Below are positions 1 to 8,316 of a stretch of 64,000 nt of DNA, one piece after another. This stretch comes from Phycisphaerales bacterium (lineage in GTDB: Bacteria; Planctomycetota; Phycisphaerae; Phycisphaerales; UBA1924), in NCBI GenBank assembly GCA_947459215.1, contig CANHCQ010000007.1, positions 82,276 to 146,275 on the forward strand, in the 5' to 3' direction. The notes under the pieces are model-generated. The model had not been told where the DNA came from and did no database searches. It worked only from the letters and a program-made list of their open reading frames with translations. A program made the position numbers and the translations under genes. How positions within the stretch are numbered: the first letter of the stretch is position 1; each line of letters starts with the position of its first letter.

Positions 1-21
1 TGAGGCCGAGACTCCGAGTTT

Positions 22-549
22 TCAACCCTCGAAGTTCCAGCCCGCCTCGTCGAGCGCTCGGCGAAACTCGCGGAGGAACGCGGGCTGCTGGCCGCTGGCG
101 GGGAACGGGATGCGGGCGTCGATGGCGTTCAGCCCGGCGTCCCGCAGCGGCTGGAACGCGACGTCGTAGATCTGCGACTTGATCAGGATCATCGCCTCGG
201 GCTTCAGGGCCTTTGCGCGGGTGACTGCGTCGGGCACGAGCGGGAGCAGCTTCTTCGGCGTCGGATCCTTCATGCCGCCGGAGGCGAGATCGATCAGATA
301 CACGCCGCGGTCGTGCATGCGGGTCAGGAACGCTGGCTTTTCCGCCCGGAGTGTCGCGACCGGTGTCTCGCCGAAGAGGCCTTTGCAGACGTAGATGTAC
401 AGCCAGTCGTGCTTGGGGACGTCTTCAAAGTAGACGTACCGCGCGGTGTCGCACGGCGGGGCCTCGCCGAGCAGGAGGAGCTTCACTTTCTTGGGCCGAT
501 ACTTGGCGGCGGCCTTTTCACGACGAGCGATATCAGCGGCGGGGTGCAT
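22..549 (-). CDS. conserved hypothetical protein, weakly uracil-DNA-glycosylase-like
   Basis: I do not recognise this 175-residue protein with confidence. After a basic N-terminus it has a hydrophobic strand ending in LLLLGEAPP, which recalls the GEAPG motif that opens the active site of family 4/5 uracil-DNA glycosylases. The rest (a stretch around YVYFEDVP, then GVYLIDLASGG and ILIKSQIYD) fits an alpha/beta fold but lacks the Fe-S cysteines and the second glycosylase motif. The start at 549 is chosen because AAGGA lies 7-8 bases upstream; the frame stays open for 36 more codons to 657 but has no ribosome site there. No catalytic role is claimed. Confidence 0.55.
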   Translation of the reverse strand: MHPAADIARREKAAAKYRPKKVKLLLLGEAPPCDTARYVYFEDVPKHDWLYIYVCKGLFGETPVATLRAEKPAFLTRMHDRGVYLIDLASGGMKDPTPKKLLPLVPDAVTRAKALKPEAMILIKSQIYDVAFQPLRDAGLNAIDARIPFPASGQQPAFLREFRRALDEAGWNFEG

Positions 550-688
550 GCCGGAATCCTTCGCCGCTGATCGGTGCGTCGATGCACGCGCCTCTACAAG
601 CCGGGACGAGCCCCGAGCTTGAGCGCGTGGGTTGTATTCATCTGAGAGAAGCAACAAGCACGCAATTCACATTCAATTCAAGGCCACA

Positions 689-1189
689 TCAGCGTCGCGT
701 TACCCGAGGCGTTCCCCCGCTCGTCAGGCCGAACGAGACCAGCAGTCGGTGCATCTGCTCCGCATCGTGCTCGTCGAACGCGCCGATCGCGTAGCTGTCG
801 ATATCGAGCACGCCGAAGCAGGTGCCCTTTGCGTCCACCAGCGGCACGACCAATTCGCTCTGATCCCGCGGGTCGCAGGCGATGTAGTTCGCTCCGAGCG
901 TCCGCACGTTGTCGATGATGATGGAATTGTTCTCGACCATGCCGCGGCCGCACATGCCGTGGAGACCGATGGGGGAACACGCGGGCTTGGGCTCGCGGTC
1001 GATGAGCAGCATCTGCTCGGGGTTGGCCGGGTCGCGCTCGTAGAAGCCGATCCACGAGACGGTCTTTCGTTCGGCGGTGGGGGCCTCGTCGCCGAAGGCT
1101 CGCCAGGTGAGATCGAGGAAGAGACGCATCGCCGCGACGCGGTCGTGTGCGGGCGCAGCAGCGGCGAGCAGTGGGGTGTAGTCGCGCAT
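689..1189 (-). CDS. msrC: free methionine-(R)-sulfoxide reductase, GAF-domain type
   Basis: Single-domain GAF protein of 166 residues, the usual length of the fRMsr family, which reduces free Met-(R)-sulfoxide in the cytoplasm with thioredoxin as electron donor. Family hallmarks are visible: SWIGFY near residue 45, three cysteines in the expected arrangement (in KPAC about residue 71, GMCG about 80, IACD about 105), then SELVVPL and GVLDIDS. The three cysteines match the resolving and catalytic set of the E. coli enzyme, with spacing shifted by one residue. It stands alone, followed downstream by the unknown gene at 22-549. An oxidative-stress repair role follows from the family; no regulatory site was seen. 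Confidence 0.88.
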   Translation of the reverse strand: MRDYTPLLAAAAPAHDRVAAMRLFLDLTWRAFGDEAPTAERKTVSWIGFYERDPANPEQMLLIDREPKPACSPIGLHGMCGRGMVENNSIIIDNVRTLGANYIACDPRDQSELVVPLVDAKGTCFGVLDIDSYAIGAFDEHDAEQMHRLLVSFGLTSGGTPRVTRR

Positions 1190-1235
1190 GGGGAAACTCT
1201 ACGAATGCGGGGCGATCGTGATCTGGCTTGGCGAT

Positions 1236-1354
1236 GGGTGCCGCGGCTTGGCGGCTTTGGGCCAAGCCGTGCGAGGGTGTGATGATGATCGAGCGTGCGG
1301 AGTTACCCGACGCCTTCACACTGGTTGGCTCCGAGCAGCCAACCAGTGGCACCC
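1236..1354. repeat. GGGTGCC...GGCACCC intergenic repeat, copy 1
   Basis: About 119 bp between msrC and the rpsR terminator, starting GGGTGCC and ending GGCACCC, so the ends are inverted repeats. Its first 36 bases closely match the start of the element at 40249 (both run through GCTTGGC to AAGCCGTG). The right end contains a perfect hairpin, ACTGGTTGGCT at 1320-1330 pairing with AGCCAACCAGT at 1337-1347 across a 6-base loop. No ORF. It looks like a small non-autonomous dispersed palindrome. Confidence 0.7.
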
Positions 1355-1368
1355 GGATTCTGAGTGAT

Positions 1369-1387
1369 GACCGGCCGGAGGCCGGTC
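1369..1387. repeat. GACCGGCC-GGA-GGCCGGTC palindrome
   Basis: Perfect 8-bp inverted repeat with a 3-base loop just beyond repeat copy 1. The same arms, with loop TCT, occur inside the gpmI coding sequence at 18969-18987. Not followed by a T-run, so it is probably not a terminator. Confidence 0.6.
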
Positions 1388-1400
1388 CCACTGGTGTTGC

Positions 1401-1435
1401 TCAAAAAACAAACAAGGCCCGCGTCGCGGGCCTTG
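1401..1435 (-). terminator. intrinsic terminator of rpsR
   Basis: On the minus strand, CAAGGCCC pairs with GGGCCTTG (1413-1435) around a short GC loop and is followed by TTTGTTTTTTG. It lies about 25 bases after the rpsR stop codon. Confidence 0.85.
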
Positions 1436-1459
1436 TCGTTGATTCTGGATGGCGTCGGC

Positions 1460-1708
1460 TTACAGCGTCGCGCTGGTGTAGGGCAGAAGGGCCATGAAGC
1501 GGGCCCGCTTGACGGCCTGGGCGAGCAGACGCTGCTCCTGGGCCGAGGTGCCGTTGCGCTTGCGGGCGTAGATCTTGCCGTTGGGAGACATCGTGCGGCG
1601 GAGGTTCTCGATGTCCTTCCAATCCACGAGGATGTTGCCCTTGGGCGAGCTCTTGGTGATCTTGGGCTTGGGCTGGGGGCCGGCGCTGAACTTCTGGAAC
1701 TTGCTCAT
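1460..1708 (-). CDS. rpsR: small ribosomal subunit protein bS18
   Basis: 82-residue protein with the bS18 core: ILVDWKDIENLRRTMSPNGKI, then AQEQRLLAQAVKRARFMALL near the C-terminus. bS18 binds 16S rRNA in the platform of the 30S subunit beside bS6. The start at 1708 has GGAG eight bases upstream and gives the family length; a longer open frame to 1852 has no family similarity. The gene is separate from the usual rpsF-ssb-rplI neighbours, none of which is in this window, and has its own terminator. Confidence 0.95.
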   Translation of the reverse strand: MSKFQKFSAGPQPKPKITKSSPKGNILVDWKDIENLRRTMSPNGKIYARKRNGTSAQEQRLLAQAVKRARFMALLPYTSATL

Positions 1709-1923
1709 CGAAAACTCTCCGTCACGGTCTGGGGCCCGGGGTCTCGGAGCGACCGCTCCGTCCGGGCGACGTGTTCTGGGCCGAGATAGTAGGCGGGAGA
1801 GCCGGTGCGGGCGACTGAGAGTCGACCCGCGTCTTGGAGGTGGGTCGCCCATGACAGTACCGAAGGCACTCCCAAAGACAATCCAGTTGCTACCCGACCA
1901 CCTCCCGCACTACACTCCGCGCG

Positions 1924-3264
1924 ATGACTCTGCCTGACTTCGTCACCGCCCAGTTCTTCGTCAGCATCCACGTTCTGATCATCGTTGTCCACGTGATTCT
2001 CGTGGGAGCGGGTGGGTGCATCTATTTGGAACGCAAGATCTCCGCGTACATCCAGGACCGCATCGGCCCCAACCGCGTGGGCTTTGATCTCGGACTGCCT
2101 TTCCTCGCATTCCTGAAGGGCTTCTGGGGCCTGGGCCAGTCGCTGGCCGACGGCATCAAGCTGTTCCTGAAGGAGGACTACGTCCCGGCCCGCGTGGACA
2201 AGATTCTCTTCGCGCTCGCGCCGATGATCGTGGTGATTCCGCCGCTGGTGGCGTTTGCGATCATCCCGTGGGGCGGGTATTGGGATTGTCCGAACATCTG
2301 GATTCCGGGCATCGCGACGATTCCCGGCGCGACCGTGCTGGTCGCGGGCGCGAACGTCAGCGTTGGCGTTGTCTACCTGCTCACCGTCGCGGCGCTGGGT
2401 GTCTACGGCATTACCCTCGGCGGCTGGGCGGCCAACAACAAGTACACATTCCTCGGCGGCCTCCGCGCTACGGCACAGATGATCTCGTATGAGATTCCGA
2501 TGGGCCTGGCGTTGCTGGCAGTGCTGCTGCTCGTCGGCTCGCTCCAGCCGCACGACATGATCCGCTACCAGTACGAGCACGGCTGGTTGCTGCTCAGCCA
2601 CCCGCTGGCGGCGGCTCTCTTCTACATCACTTCCCTCGCCGAGGGCAACCGCGCTCCGTTCGACAACGCCGAGTGCGAGCAGGAACTCGTCGGCGGCTTC
2701 CACACCGAGTTCTCGTCGATGCGGTTTGCGCTGTATCCGCTCGCCGAGTACGCCCACCTGATCACCGGCAGCGCGATCTTCGCGATGATCTTCCTGGGCG
2801 GCTACCACCTGCCGCTGGGCTTCCTGGGCGACAACCACCTGCTCAGCCCCGACAACACCACGCTCCTGGGCGTTCTCGCCAAGCTGGGCGTGTTCGGCGG
2901 CAAGACCGTGCTGCTCATCTGCTTCGCGATGCTGATCCGTTGGACGATCCCGCGGCTGCGCTACGACCAGGTGATGACCACCGCGTGGCAGGGAGCGATC
3001 CCGCTGTCGCTGCTGGTCGTCGTCGTGACCAGCGTGATGGTGTACCTCGGGCAGACGACCCTGCTCCCGATGCTGGCGGCGAACGTCGGCATGGTGGTGC
3101 TGGCCCTGATCGCGATGCCGCTGATGCCCAAGACCAACAACAACAAGCGGATCCCGCTCTACGGCAGCCGTTACAGCCCGATGCCGGGCGAGCGGGTCTT
3201 TACCGCCCCGATGGACCCGCTGGCCCGCGAGGACCGGCCGGTGGAGGGGTCGTTGGCGTCGTAA
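1924..3264 (+). CDS. nuoH: NADH-quinone oxidoreductase subunit H
   Basis: Polytopic membrane protein of 446 residues, the ND1/NuoH subunit that links the quinone-binding site to the membrane arm of complex I. Conserved features visible in order: GGCIYLERKISAYIQDRIGPNRVG (near residue 30), LADGIKLFLKED, GWAANNKYTFLGGLRATAQMISYE (around 175), and the acidic loop LAEGNRAPFDNAECEQELVGG (around 235). It is longer than most NuoH by a C-terminal tail of about 30 polar residues. No other nuo gene is in the window, so the locus is split or this is a stand-alone copy. The ATG at 1924 lies just after a GC-rich 215-bp gap from rpsR. Confidence 0.95.
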   Translation: MTLPDFVTAQFFVSIHVLIIVVHVILVGAGGCIYLERKISAYIQDRIGPNRVGFDLGLPFLAFLKGFWGLGQSLADGIKLFLKEDYVPARVDKILFALAPMIVVIPPLVAFAIIPWGGYWDCPNIWIPGIATIPGATVLVAGANVSVGVVYLLTVAALGVYGITLGGWAANNKYTFLGGLRATAQMISYEIPMGLALLAVLLLVGSLQPHDMIRYQYEHGWLLLSHPLAAALFYITSLAEGNRAPFDNAECEQELVGGFHTEFSSMRFALYPLAEYAHLITGSAIFAMIFLGGYHLPLGFLGDNHLLSPDNTTLLGVLAKLGVFGGKTVLLICFAMLIRWTIPRLRYDQVMTTAWQGAIPLSLLVVVVTSVMVYLGQTTLLPMLAANVGMVVLALIAMPLMPKTNNNKRIPLYGSRYSPMPGERVFTAPMDPLAREDRPVEGSLAS

Positions 3265-3321
3265 GCTCGAGCGGTCGGGTCGGCACGGCACCCCGTGTTG
3301 ACTCGTCGATACAATGCCACC

Positions 3322-3630
3322 ATGGTTGCCCCGGCCTTCCAACCTCCGGAACCGGAACACATCCGTTCCTTCTGCGAACGCTGGAAGGTGCGGGAGCTCT
3401 CTGTTTTTGGATCCGTTCTGACGGGTCGCGCCGCGGCTTCGAGTGACGTCGACGTGCTTGTGACACTCGCGTCCGATGTCGAGCGTGACTGGGATTTGTG
3501 GCCCGCCATGCAGGCCGACCTCGAGGCCATTTTCGGTCGCCGCGTCGATCTCGTGGAACGCGAGCGGTTGAGCAACCCTTTCCGTCGCTACGAGATCCTG
3601 CGAACTCGTCGGGTGCTGTATGCGGCCTGA
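3322..3630 (+). CDS. MntA-like nucleotidyltransferase antitoxin
   Basis: 102-residue minimal nucleotidyltransferase. The motif GSVLTGRAAASSDVDVLV (GS, ten residues, DxD) is the active-site signature of MNT proteins, which AMPylate the partner HepT toxin. A third acidic residue follows in RRVDLVERE. The start is placed at the ATG 3322; a GTG at 3295 is possible but adds only nine residues. The stop codon overlaps the start of the downstream HepT-like gene by 11 bases, the usual translational coupling of this toxin-antitoxin type. Function is inferred from family and pairing. Confidence 0.85.
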   Translation: MVAPAFQPPEPEHIRSFCERWKVRELSVFGSVLTGRAAASSDVDVLVTLASDVERDWDLWPAMQADLEAIFGRRVDLVERERLSNPFRRYEILRTRRVLYAA

Positions 3631-3988
3631 TGTCAAGGACGCGGCGTATCTGCACGACATGCTTGTGGCTTCGAACGACGCCATCGAGTTTGCGGCGGGG
3701 CTGTCGTTCGACCAGTACATGCAATCAAAGCTGGTTCGGTCGGCCGTCGAGCGCCAGGTCGAGATCGTGGGTGAGGCTGCCCGAAAAGTGAGCCGCGCGT
3801 TCCGCGACGCTCACCCCCAGGTTCCTTGGGTGAATTTCCAAGGAACGCGTCATCGGTTGGCGCACGATTACGGGGACGTCGATCACGCTGTGGTGTGGCG
3901 GATCGTGCGTGTGCACCTGCCGGCACTGGTGCCGCAGTTGCAGGCCTTGTTGCCCGATCCGCCTCCAGAAGATGGTGGTGACGCGTGA
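3620..3988 (+). CDS. HepT-like ribonuclease toxin (DUF86)
   Basis: 122-residue all-alpha protein of the HepT/DUF86 family. It contains RHRLAHDYGDVD, which fits the catalytic Rx4HxY motif of HepT ribonucleases, preceded by a helix with RQVEIVGEAARKVS that is also typical. It overlaps the MntA-like gene by 11 bases and its stop overlaps the GTG start of the dihydrouridine synthase gene, so all three may be on one transcript. The C-terminus (PDPPPEDGGDA) is a short acidic extension. By analogy with MntA-HepT, it would cleave RNA unless AMPylated by its partner; that is not shown here. Confidence 0.83.
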   Translation: MRPDVKDAAYLHDMLVASNDAIEFAAGLSFDQYMQSKLVRSAVERQVEIVGEAARKVSRAFRDAHPQVPWVNFQGTRHRLAHDYGDVDHAVVWRIVRVHLPALVPQLQALLPDPPPEDGGDA

Positions 3989-5154
3989 TCGCACGCCCGC
4001 TCCAACTCGGTCCGATTCGGCTCGCCAGCAACCTGCTGCTTGCGCCGATCGCTGGTTACTGCGACCTCGCGTTCCGCACCATCGTGCGGGAGTGGTCGGC
4101 GCATCCTGCGGGCGTCGGCATTGGTGTGGGCCTTGCCTGCACCGATCTGCTCTCGCCGCAGGGTTTGCTCCGCGGGACGGCCACCAGCCTCGACCTTGCC
4201 GCGACCAACGACTTCGACAAACCGGTGGGGATGCAGCTCTACGGCAGCGACCCGGAGATCATGGCCCAGGGCGCCCGCTGGGCCGTCGAGCACGGGGCGA
4301 CCATCGTTGATATCAACATGGGTTGCCCGGTCGACAAGGTGACCAAGAAAGACGGCGGGAGCAAACTGCTCACCGACCTGTCGCGTGCGGTTGCGATCGC
4401 GAAGCGGGTTGTCGAAGAACTCGAGAAGTGCCCGCTGAGCCGCGAGGAATGGATGCGGCGAACGGGCAACTCGGAATTCGTGGTTGCTGGCACCACCTGC
4501 CCGGTGCCGCTCACGTGCAAGATGCGGCTGTGCTGGTCCACCTCCGACTATGAGGGTGGCCTCGCCTGCTCGCCCCACCTGGCGAAGATGCTGGCGGATG
4601 TGGGCGTGGTTGGCGTCACGGTCCACGGACGCACCACCGAGATGAAGTTCAGCGGCGAGGTGCAGCTCGCGGGCATCGCCCGCGTGGTCGAGGCCGTGAA
4701 TGGCGCGATCCCGGTGATCGGCAACGGCGACGTGCGTGAGTCTGAGGACGCGGTGCGGATGATCCACGCGACGGGATGCCAGGGCGTGATGATCGGGCGT
4801 GGGGCGCTGAGCACGCCCTGGATCTTCCGGGATGCGTGGGCGCTCCAGACCACCGGCGTAACGCCGGCGAAGCCGAGCGAGCGGGAGATCATCGATAGCG
4901 TGCGGCGGTACTTGGCCCTGATGGTCGAATACCGCGACGAACACTACGCGATGGTGCAGATCCGGCGGCGGATGACGTGGTTCGCGAAGCGGCTGATGAC
5001 ACTCGACGAGCGCGGCCGGATCGTGGGAGTGAAGCCGCTGAAGGAAGCGGTGCGGAACAGCAAGTCGCCGCTGGAAGTGAACCGGCATTTGGATACGTTT
5101 TTGGCTGGAGGCCTTCGTGGGGGGGCCTATGAGGCTGAAGAGGCAGGTGCCTGA
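3985..5154 (+). CDS. dus: tRNA-dihydrouridine synthase
   Basis: 389-residue FMN TIM-barrel enzyme that reduces specific uridines in the tRNA D-loop. Visible: LLLAPIAGYCDLAFR at the N-terminus, GMQLYGSDPEIM, DINMGCPVDKV with the expected catalytic cysteine near residue 114, VTVHGRTTEMKFSG, and IGNGDVRESEDAVRM followed by GCQGVMIGRGAL. Between residues 150 and 185 there is an extra stretch (KCPLSREEWMRRTGNSE) not usual in DusA/B/C. The GTG start at 3985 overlaps the previous stop. The subgroup (B-like or planctomycete-specific) is not resolved. Confidence 0.9.
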   Translation: MIARPLQLGPIRLASNLLLAPIAGYCDLAFRTIVREWSAHPAGVGIGVGLACTDLLSPQGLLRGTATSLDLAATNDFDKPVGMQLYGSDPEIMAQGARWAVEHGATIVDINMGCPVDKVTKKDGGSKLLTDLSRAVAIAKRVVEELEKCPLSREEWMRRTGNSEFVVAGTTCPVPLTCKMRLCWSTSDYEGGLACSPHLAKMLADVGVVGVTVHGRTTEMKFSGEVQLAGIARVVEAVNGAIPVIGNGDVRESEDAVRMIHATGCQGVMIGRGALSTPWIFRDAWALQTTGVTPAKPSEREIIDSVRRYLALMVEYRDEHYAMVQIRRRMTWFAKRLMTLDERGRIVGVKPLKEAVRNSKSPLEVNRHLDTFLAGGLRGGAYEAEEAGA

Positions 5155-5469
5155 GGCCCGTCTGCGGGTTGCCGACGCGGGTGGCCATCGCCGGCCGCGG
5201 TTGACAGGCCGGTGAGAATCGGTTATTCCTATGAGCTCGCCCGTTCGAAGATGCCGGAGTTCGTGGAACTCTGCGGCTTCCCGGGCGGATAGGCTCGGAG
5301 CGGCCGACGTGCGGGGGGCCGAACCAAACCTTTGGGGTCGAGATTTGATTGGGGCCGGTGAGGGACGAATGATTCGGCCCTCCCGTGGCCGGAAGGTCGC
5401 CGAAGCGACATCCGGGTTCGAGAGACGCAGCGGCGGCGAAGCCCGCCCGAGTTACCAGAGGAGCCACGA
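5155..5469. other. intergenic region with promoter, otherwise featureless
   Basis: 315 bp between dus and the coiled-coil gene. It contains the sigma-70-like promoter at 5201-5229 and a GC-rich leader of about 230 bases with several possible hairpins. No recognisable riboswitch, RNA gene or ORF. Confidence 0.5.
5201..5229 (+). promoter_or_regulatory. sigma-70-like promoter
   Basis: Perfect -35 box TTGACA at 5201-5206, 17-base spacer, and TATTCC at 5224-5229 as the -10 (4 of 6 consensus positions). It points to the coiled-coil membrane protein gene about 240 bases downstream. Confidence 0.55.
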
Positions 5470-6351
5470 GTGGCGACGCTCACGAAAGTCCTTGTTATCT
5501 TCGCCGCGGTCCTGAGCCTGTTCCTGTCGGCGCTCGTCATCGCCTACTCGGTGAACACGGACCGCATCGTCGCGGACCGCGACTCCGAGATCGCACGCAG
5601 TCAGAACGCTCTAGCGGGCGCGGCGTCGACGGCGACCCAAGCCAGCGAGGAGCGCATCCGGGCCCAGACCGAGAAGGACACCCTGACCAAGGCGCTCGGC
5701 GACGCGACTGCGAAGCTCTCCGAACTCGAGCGTGTGAACGCCGATCTGACCCGTGGCAAGGCCAAGGCCGAGCAGGAACTGCAGGCCATCACGTTGAAGA
5801 TCGCCGAGCTGGGCGAGACCGTGAAGACCCAGGCCACGCTGCTCACCGGCTATCGCGACGAGGTTTCGGCGCTCCGCAAGAACGAGCTTCGATTCCGCGA
5901 GCAGGCCGTGCAGTCCGACGACCGCATCAGTGACCTTGAGAGCCAGAACGAAGTTCTCACTCAGAGCGTGCGTGCGCTTCGTGAACAGCTTGAAGAAGCT
6001 CGTCTCGCCCGTGAAGGCGGAGCCTCGATGGGCGTGGTCGGAGGTCTTGTTTCCGGCGCGTCGCTGAGCCGTGCTGGCGATCCTTTCGTGGACACCGGAA
6101 TTCCGGTGACCGGCAGCATCGAGACGGTCAGCACCGATCCTTCGACGGGCGCGACCCTCGTGAAGATCAACCTCGGCAGCAACGACCGCATCCGTGAGAA
6201 CCAGAAGCTTTTCGTCAGCCGCGGCAAGGATTTTGTCGCCAATCTCGTGGTCGTGAAGACCGATCTGCGGTTCGCGATCGCCAAGGTCGACGCCTTGAGC
6301 CGCAAGGTTGAGGTGCAGTCCGGCGATGCCGTTGCATCGCGTTTGCAGTAA
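5470..6351 (+). CDS. membrane-anchored coiled-coil protein
   Basis: 293 residues, function unknown. The N-terminus has one transmembrane segment (about residues 6-26) ending in LVIAYSVN, then a long coiled coil to about residue 180 full of E/K/L/A heptads. After a glycine-rich linker comes a C-terminal globular region (about 205-293) with LVKINLGSNDRIRENQKLFV and LVVVKTDLRFAIAKVD, which resembles a small beta domain. The GTG start is supported by AGAGGAG a few bases upstream. The small single-span protein at 6398 follows 46 bases later and shares a terminator, so the two probably work together at the inner membrane. Confidence 0.75.
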   Translation: MATLTKVLVIFAAVLSLFLSALVIAYSVNTDRIVADRDSEIARSQNALAGAASTATQASEERIRAQTEKDTLTKALGDATAKLSELERVNADLTRGKAKAEQELQAITLKIAELGETVKTQATLLTGYRDEVSALRKNELRFREQAVQSDDRISDLESQNEVLTQSVRALREQLEEARLAREGGASMGVVGGLVSGASLSRAGDPFVDTGIPVTGSIETVSTDPSTGATLVKINLGSNDRIRENQKLFVSRGKDFVANLVVVKTDLRFAIAKVDALSRKVEVQSGDAVASRLQ

Positions 6352-6397
6352 TCGCCGCCGTCTCTTCCAAAGCCCTCCCCGATTTCAGGAGCGTTCC

Positions 6398-6616
6398 ATG
6401 TCCCAGTTCGGAATGCAGATGCCCGGCGGCAAGACCAAGCGCGGCAGCACGCTCGACGTGTACACGGTTCTTGCCTTCCTCGCCGTCGTCGCACTCGCGG
6501 CGGCGTGCGTGGTGATGTACTTCGCTGCCATGAAGGTGGCGCCGGCCGACGCCGGCCACCCATTCGCTGTCCACGAGAAGGGGCAGCCGATCCGCCTCGC
6601 CGTGGATAAACGCTGA
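6398..6616 (+). CDS. small single-span membrane protein
   Basis: 72-residue protein with a basic N-terminus (MSQFGMQMPGGKTKRGS), one transmembrane helix (about residues 22-46, VLAFLAVVALAAACVVMYF) and a short polar tail. No known family recognised. The start is set by CAGGAG eight bases before the ATG; an in-frame upstream extension lacks one. Co-transcribed with the coiled-coil protein and followed by an intrinsic terminator. Confidence 0.7.
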   Translation: MSQFGMQMPGGKTKRGSTLDVYTVLAFLAVVALAAACVVMYFAAMKVAPADAGHPFAVHEKGQPIRLAVDKR

Positions 6617-6644
6617 GATTGTCTCGACAAGTCTTGCTTTGAAT

Positions 6645-6675
6645 AGACCGGCCTGAACAGCCGGTCTGTTTTTTT
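6645..6675 (+). terminator. intrinsic terminator after the small membrane protein
   Basis: AGACCGGC at 6645-6652 pairs with GCCGGTCT at 6660-6667 over a 7-base loop, followed by GTTTTTTTC. Confidence 0.88.
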
Positions 6676-6888
6676 CTCGAGGTGTCACGTTCTGACCCGC
6701 CCGGGGTCGACCACGAACGTGGCGGCCGGACAGGACATCGCCCGCTGTTCCGCTCCGCGAATCTGTCAACGTCGCAGTCTTGCACCGACTCGAACGGCGT
6801 ACACTCCGTCCGGCTCGCCGATCGGCGTGCATGGGGTGTGTGCGTTCTTGGTGTTGGGGCGATCCTTGGTCCTTTCTTCTCTCGGCGC

Positions 6889-7362
6889 ATGAACCTTCTC
6901 GACATACTTCGAATCGAGTGCATCCGCGCCCCGCTCGTCGCCACCGACAAGCGCGGCGTGATCAACGAATTGGTCGATGTCCTCGGCGCGGCCGGGGCGG
7001 TCGGCGATGTCGCCGCGTTGAAGGACGCCGTGTGGACCCGCGAGCAAACCCGTACCACCGGCATCGGCCACGGCCTCGCCATCCCGCACGGCAAGTGTGC
7101 CGGGATCAACGGCCTGGCGATGGCCATTGGCAAGCCCGCGGCCCCGATGGAGTTTGAGTCCATCGACCGCCAGCCCGTCCGCTTCATCGTCCTGCTCGCC
7201 AGCCCGCCCGACAAGACCAGCGACCACATCCAGGCTCTGGCTCAGGTCAGCCGCCTGATGATGGCCGAGTCGTTCCGCGAGCGGATCTACGCCGCGGCCG
7301 GACCTCAGGAAGTCTTCGATCTCATCCGCAGCCAGCAGGCGGCGACGCCGGGGCGCGTCTGA
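6889..7362 (+). CDS. ptsN: PTS IIA-type (PtsN/fructose class) domain protein
   Basis: 157-residue PTS EIIA type-2 domain. The phosphorylated histidine sits in GIGHGLAIPHGK (His67), and the C-terminal half has RFIVLLASPPD followed by HIQALAQVSRLM as in EIIA-Ntr/Fru proteins. The ATG at 6889 gives the standard domain length; the longer open frame to 6682 is not family-like. No EI, HPr or sugar permease is nearby, which favours a regulatory PTS-Ntr role over sugar transport. The stop codon is directly followed by the ATG of the polyprenyl synthase, so the two are co-transcribed. Confidence 0.85.
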   Translation: MNLLDILRIECIRAPLVATDKRGVINELVDVLGAAGAVGDVAALKDAVWTREQTRTTGIGHGLAIPHGKCAGINGLAMAIGKPAAPMEFESIDRQPVRFIVLLASPPDKTSDHIQALAQVSRLMMAESFRERIYAAAGPQEVFDLIRSQQAATPGRV

Positions 7363-8316
7363 ATGGCGCTCGCGACGATGTCGGCATCCTCCGCGGACAT
7401 CTTCGCCCCGTTGGACTCCATCGAGCGATCGCTCGAGAAGTACGTCTCCAACCTCCGCATCGGTGATCGCCTCCGCGACGCCGTCGCCTACTCGCTGCTC
7501 GGCGGCGGGAAGCGACTGCGCCCCGTGCTCGCGTGGTACGCGTGCGCCGCCGCCGGCGGCGATCCGCAGGACGCTCTGCCCGCGGCGGTCGCGGTCGAAC
7601 TCGTCCACTGCTTCAGCCTCGTCCATGACGACCTGCCCGCGATGGACGACGACGATCTTCGCCGCGGCAAGCCCACGCTCCACAAGCACGCGGGCGAGGC
7701 CATGGCCATCCTCGCTGGCGACGCGATGATGACGCTGGCGTTCGATCCGATCACCAGCGGCGTAGTGAACCCCAAGCTCGCCGGCGAGCGCGACGCCGCC
7801 ATCAGCCACCGCCTGGTGCGCGAACTGATGGTCGCGACCACCGGCATGATCGTCGGCCAGGTCTACGACACCATTCCCGGCTCTGTGCCAGGGCTCGAGC
7901 CGTTGGCCAAGGTGAAAGAGATCCACCGCCACAAGACGGGAGCGCTCATCCGCGCCTCGTGCGTCATGGGCGCGATCTGCGCCGAGTTGTCGGGCGTCGA
8001 CACCAAGGCCGTCGAGACCCGGCGTGCCGCCCTCGCCCGCTACGGCGAGGCCATCGGCCTGATGTTCCAGATCGTCGACGACGTCATCGACGAGACCCAG
8101 TCCGCCGAGCACACCGGCAAACGCACCGGCAAGGACAAGGACGCGGGCAAGCTCACCTACCCGCTCGCCCACGGCGGCGGACAGGCCGGGCTCGACAAGT
8201 GCCGCAGCGAGATCACGCGGCTGCACGAAGAGTCCATGGCCCACCTCGCCCCGCTCGGACCCCCCGCCGAGCCGCTGCGAGCGCTCTGCGAGTTCCTCGC
8301 GACCCGCACGAAGTGA
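7363..8316 (+). CDS. ispA: polyprenyl (farnesyl/geranylgeranyl) diphosphate synthase
   Basis: 317-residue all-alpha prenyltransferase that condenses isopentenyl diphosphate with allylic diphosphates. The first aspartate-rich motif is DDLPAMDDDDLRRG (around residue 88) and the second is FQIVDDVIDET (around 235); GGGKRLRP and GEAMAILAGDAMMT are also conserved. The residues before the first motif do not allow a firm chain-length call. The start abuts the stop of the PTS gene; a second ATG at 7378 is equally possible. DXS of the same isoprenoid route is encoded next, beyond a 357-bp gap. Confidence 0.92.
   Translation: MALATMSASSADIFAPLDSIERSLEKYVSNLRIGDRLRDAVAYSLLGGGKRLRPVLAWYACAAAGGDPQDALPAAVAVELVHCFSLVHDDLPAMDDDDLRRGKPTLHKHAGEAMAILAGDAMMTLAFDPITSGVVNPKLAGERDAAISHRLVRELMVATTGMIVGQVYDTIPGSVPGLEPLAKVKEIHRHKTGALIRASCVMGAICAELSGVDTKAVETRRAALARYGEAIGLMFQIVDDVIDETQSAEHTGKRTGKDKDAGKLTYPLAHGGGQAGLDKCRSEITRLHEESMAHLAPLGPPAEPLRALCEFLATRTK

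Noticed and set aside
1705..3720. 671-codon minus-strand open frame antisense to nuoH
   Set aside because: Arg/His/Glu-rich composition from the codon bias of the opposite strand, no family motifs, and fully overlaps a certain NuoH gene.
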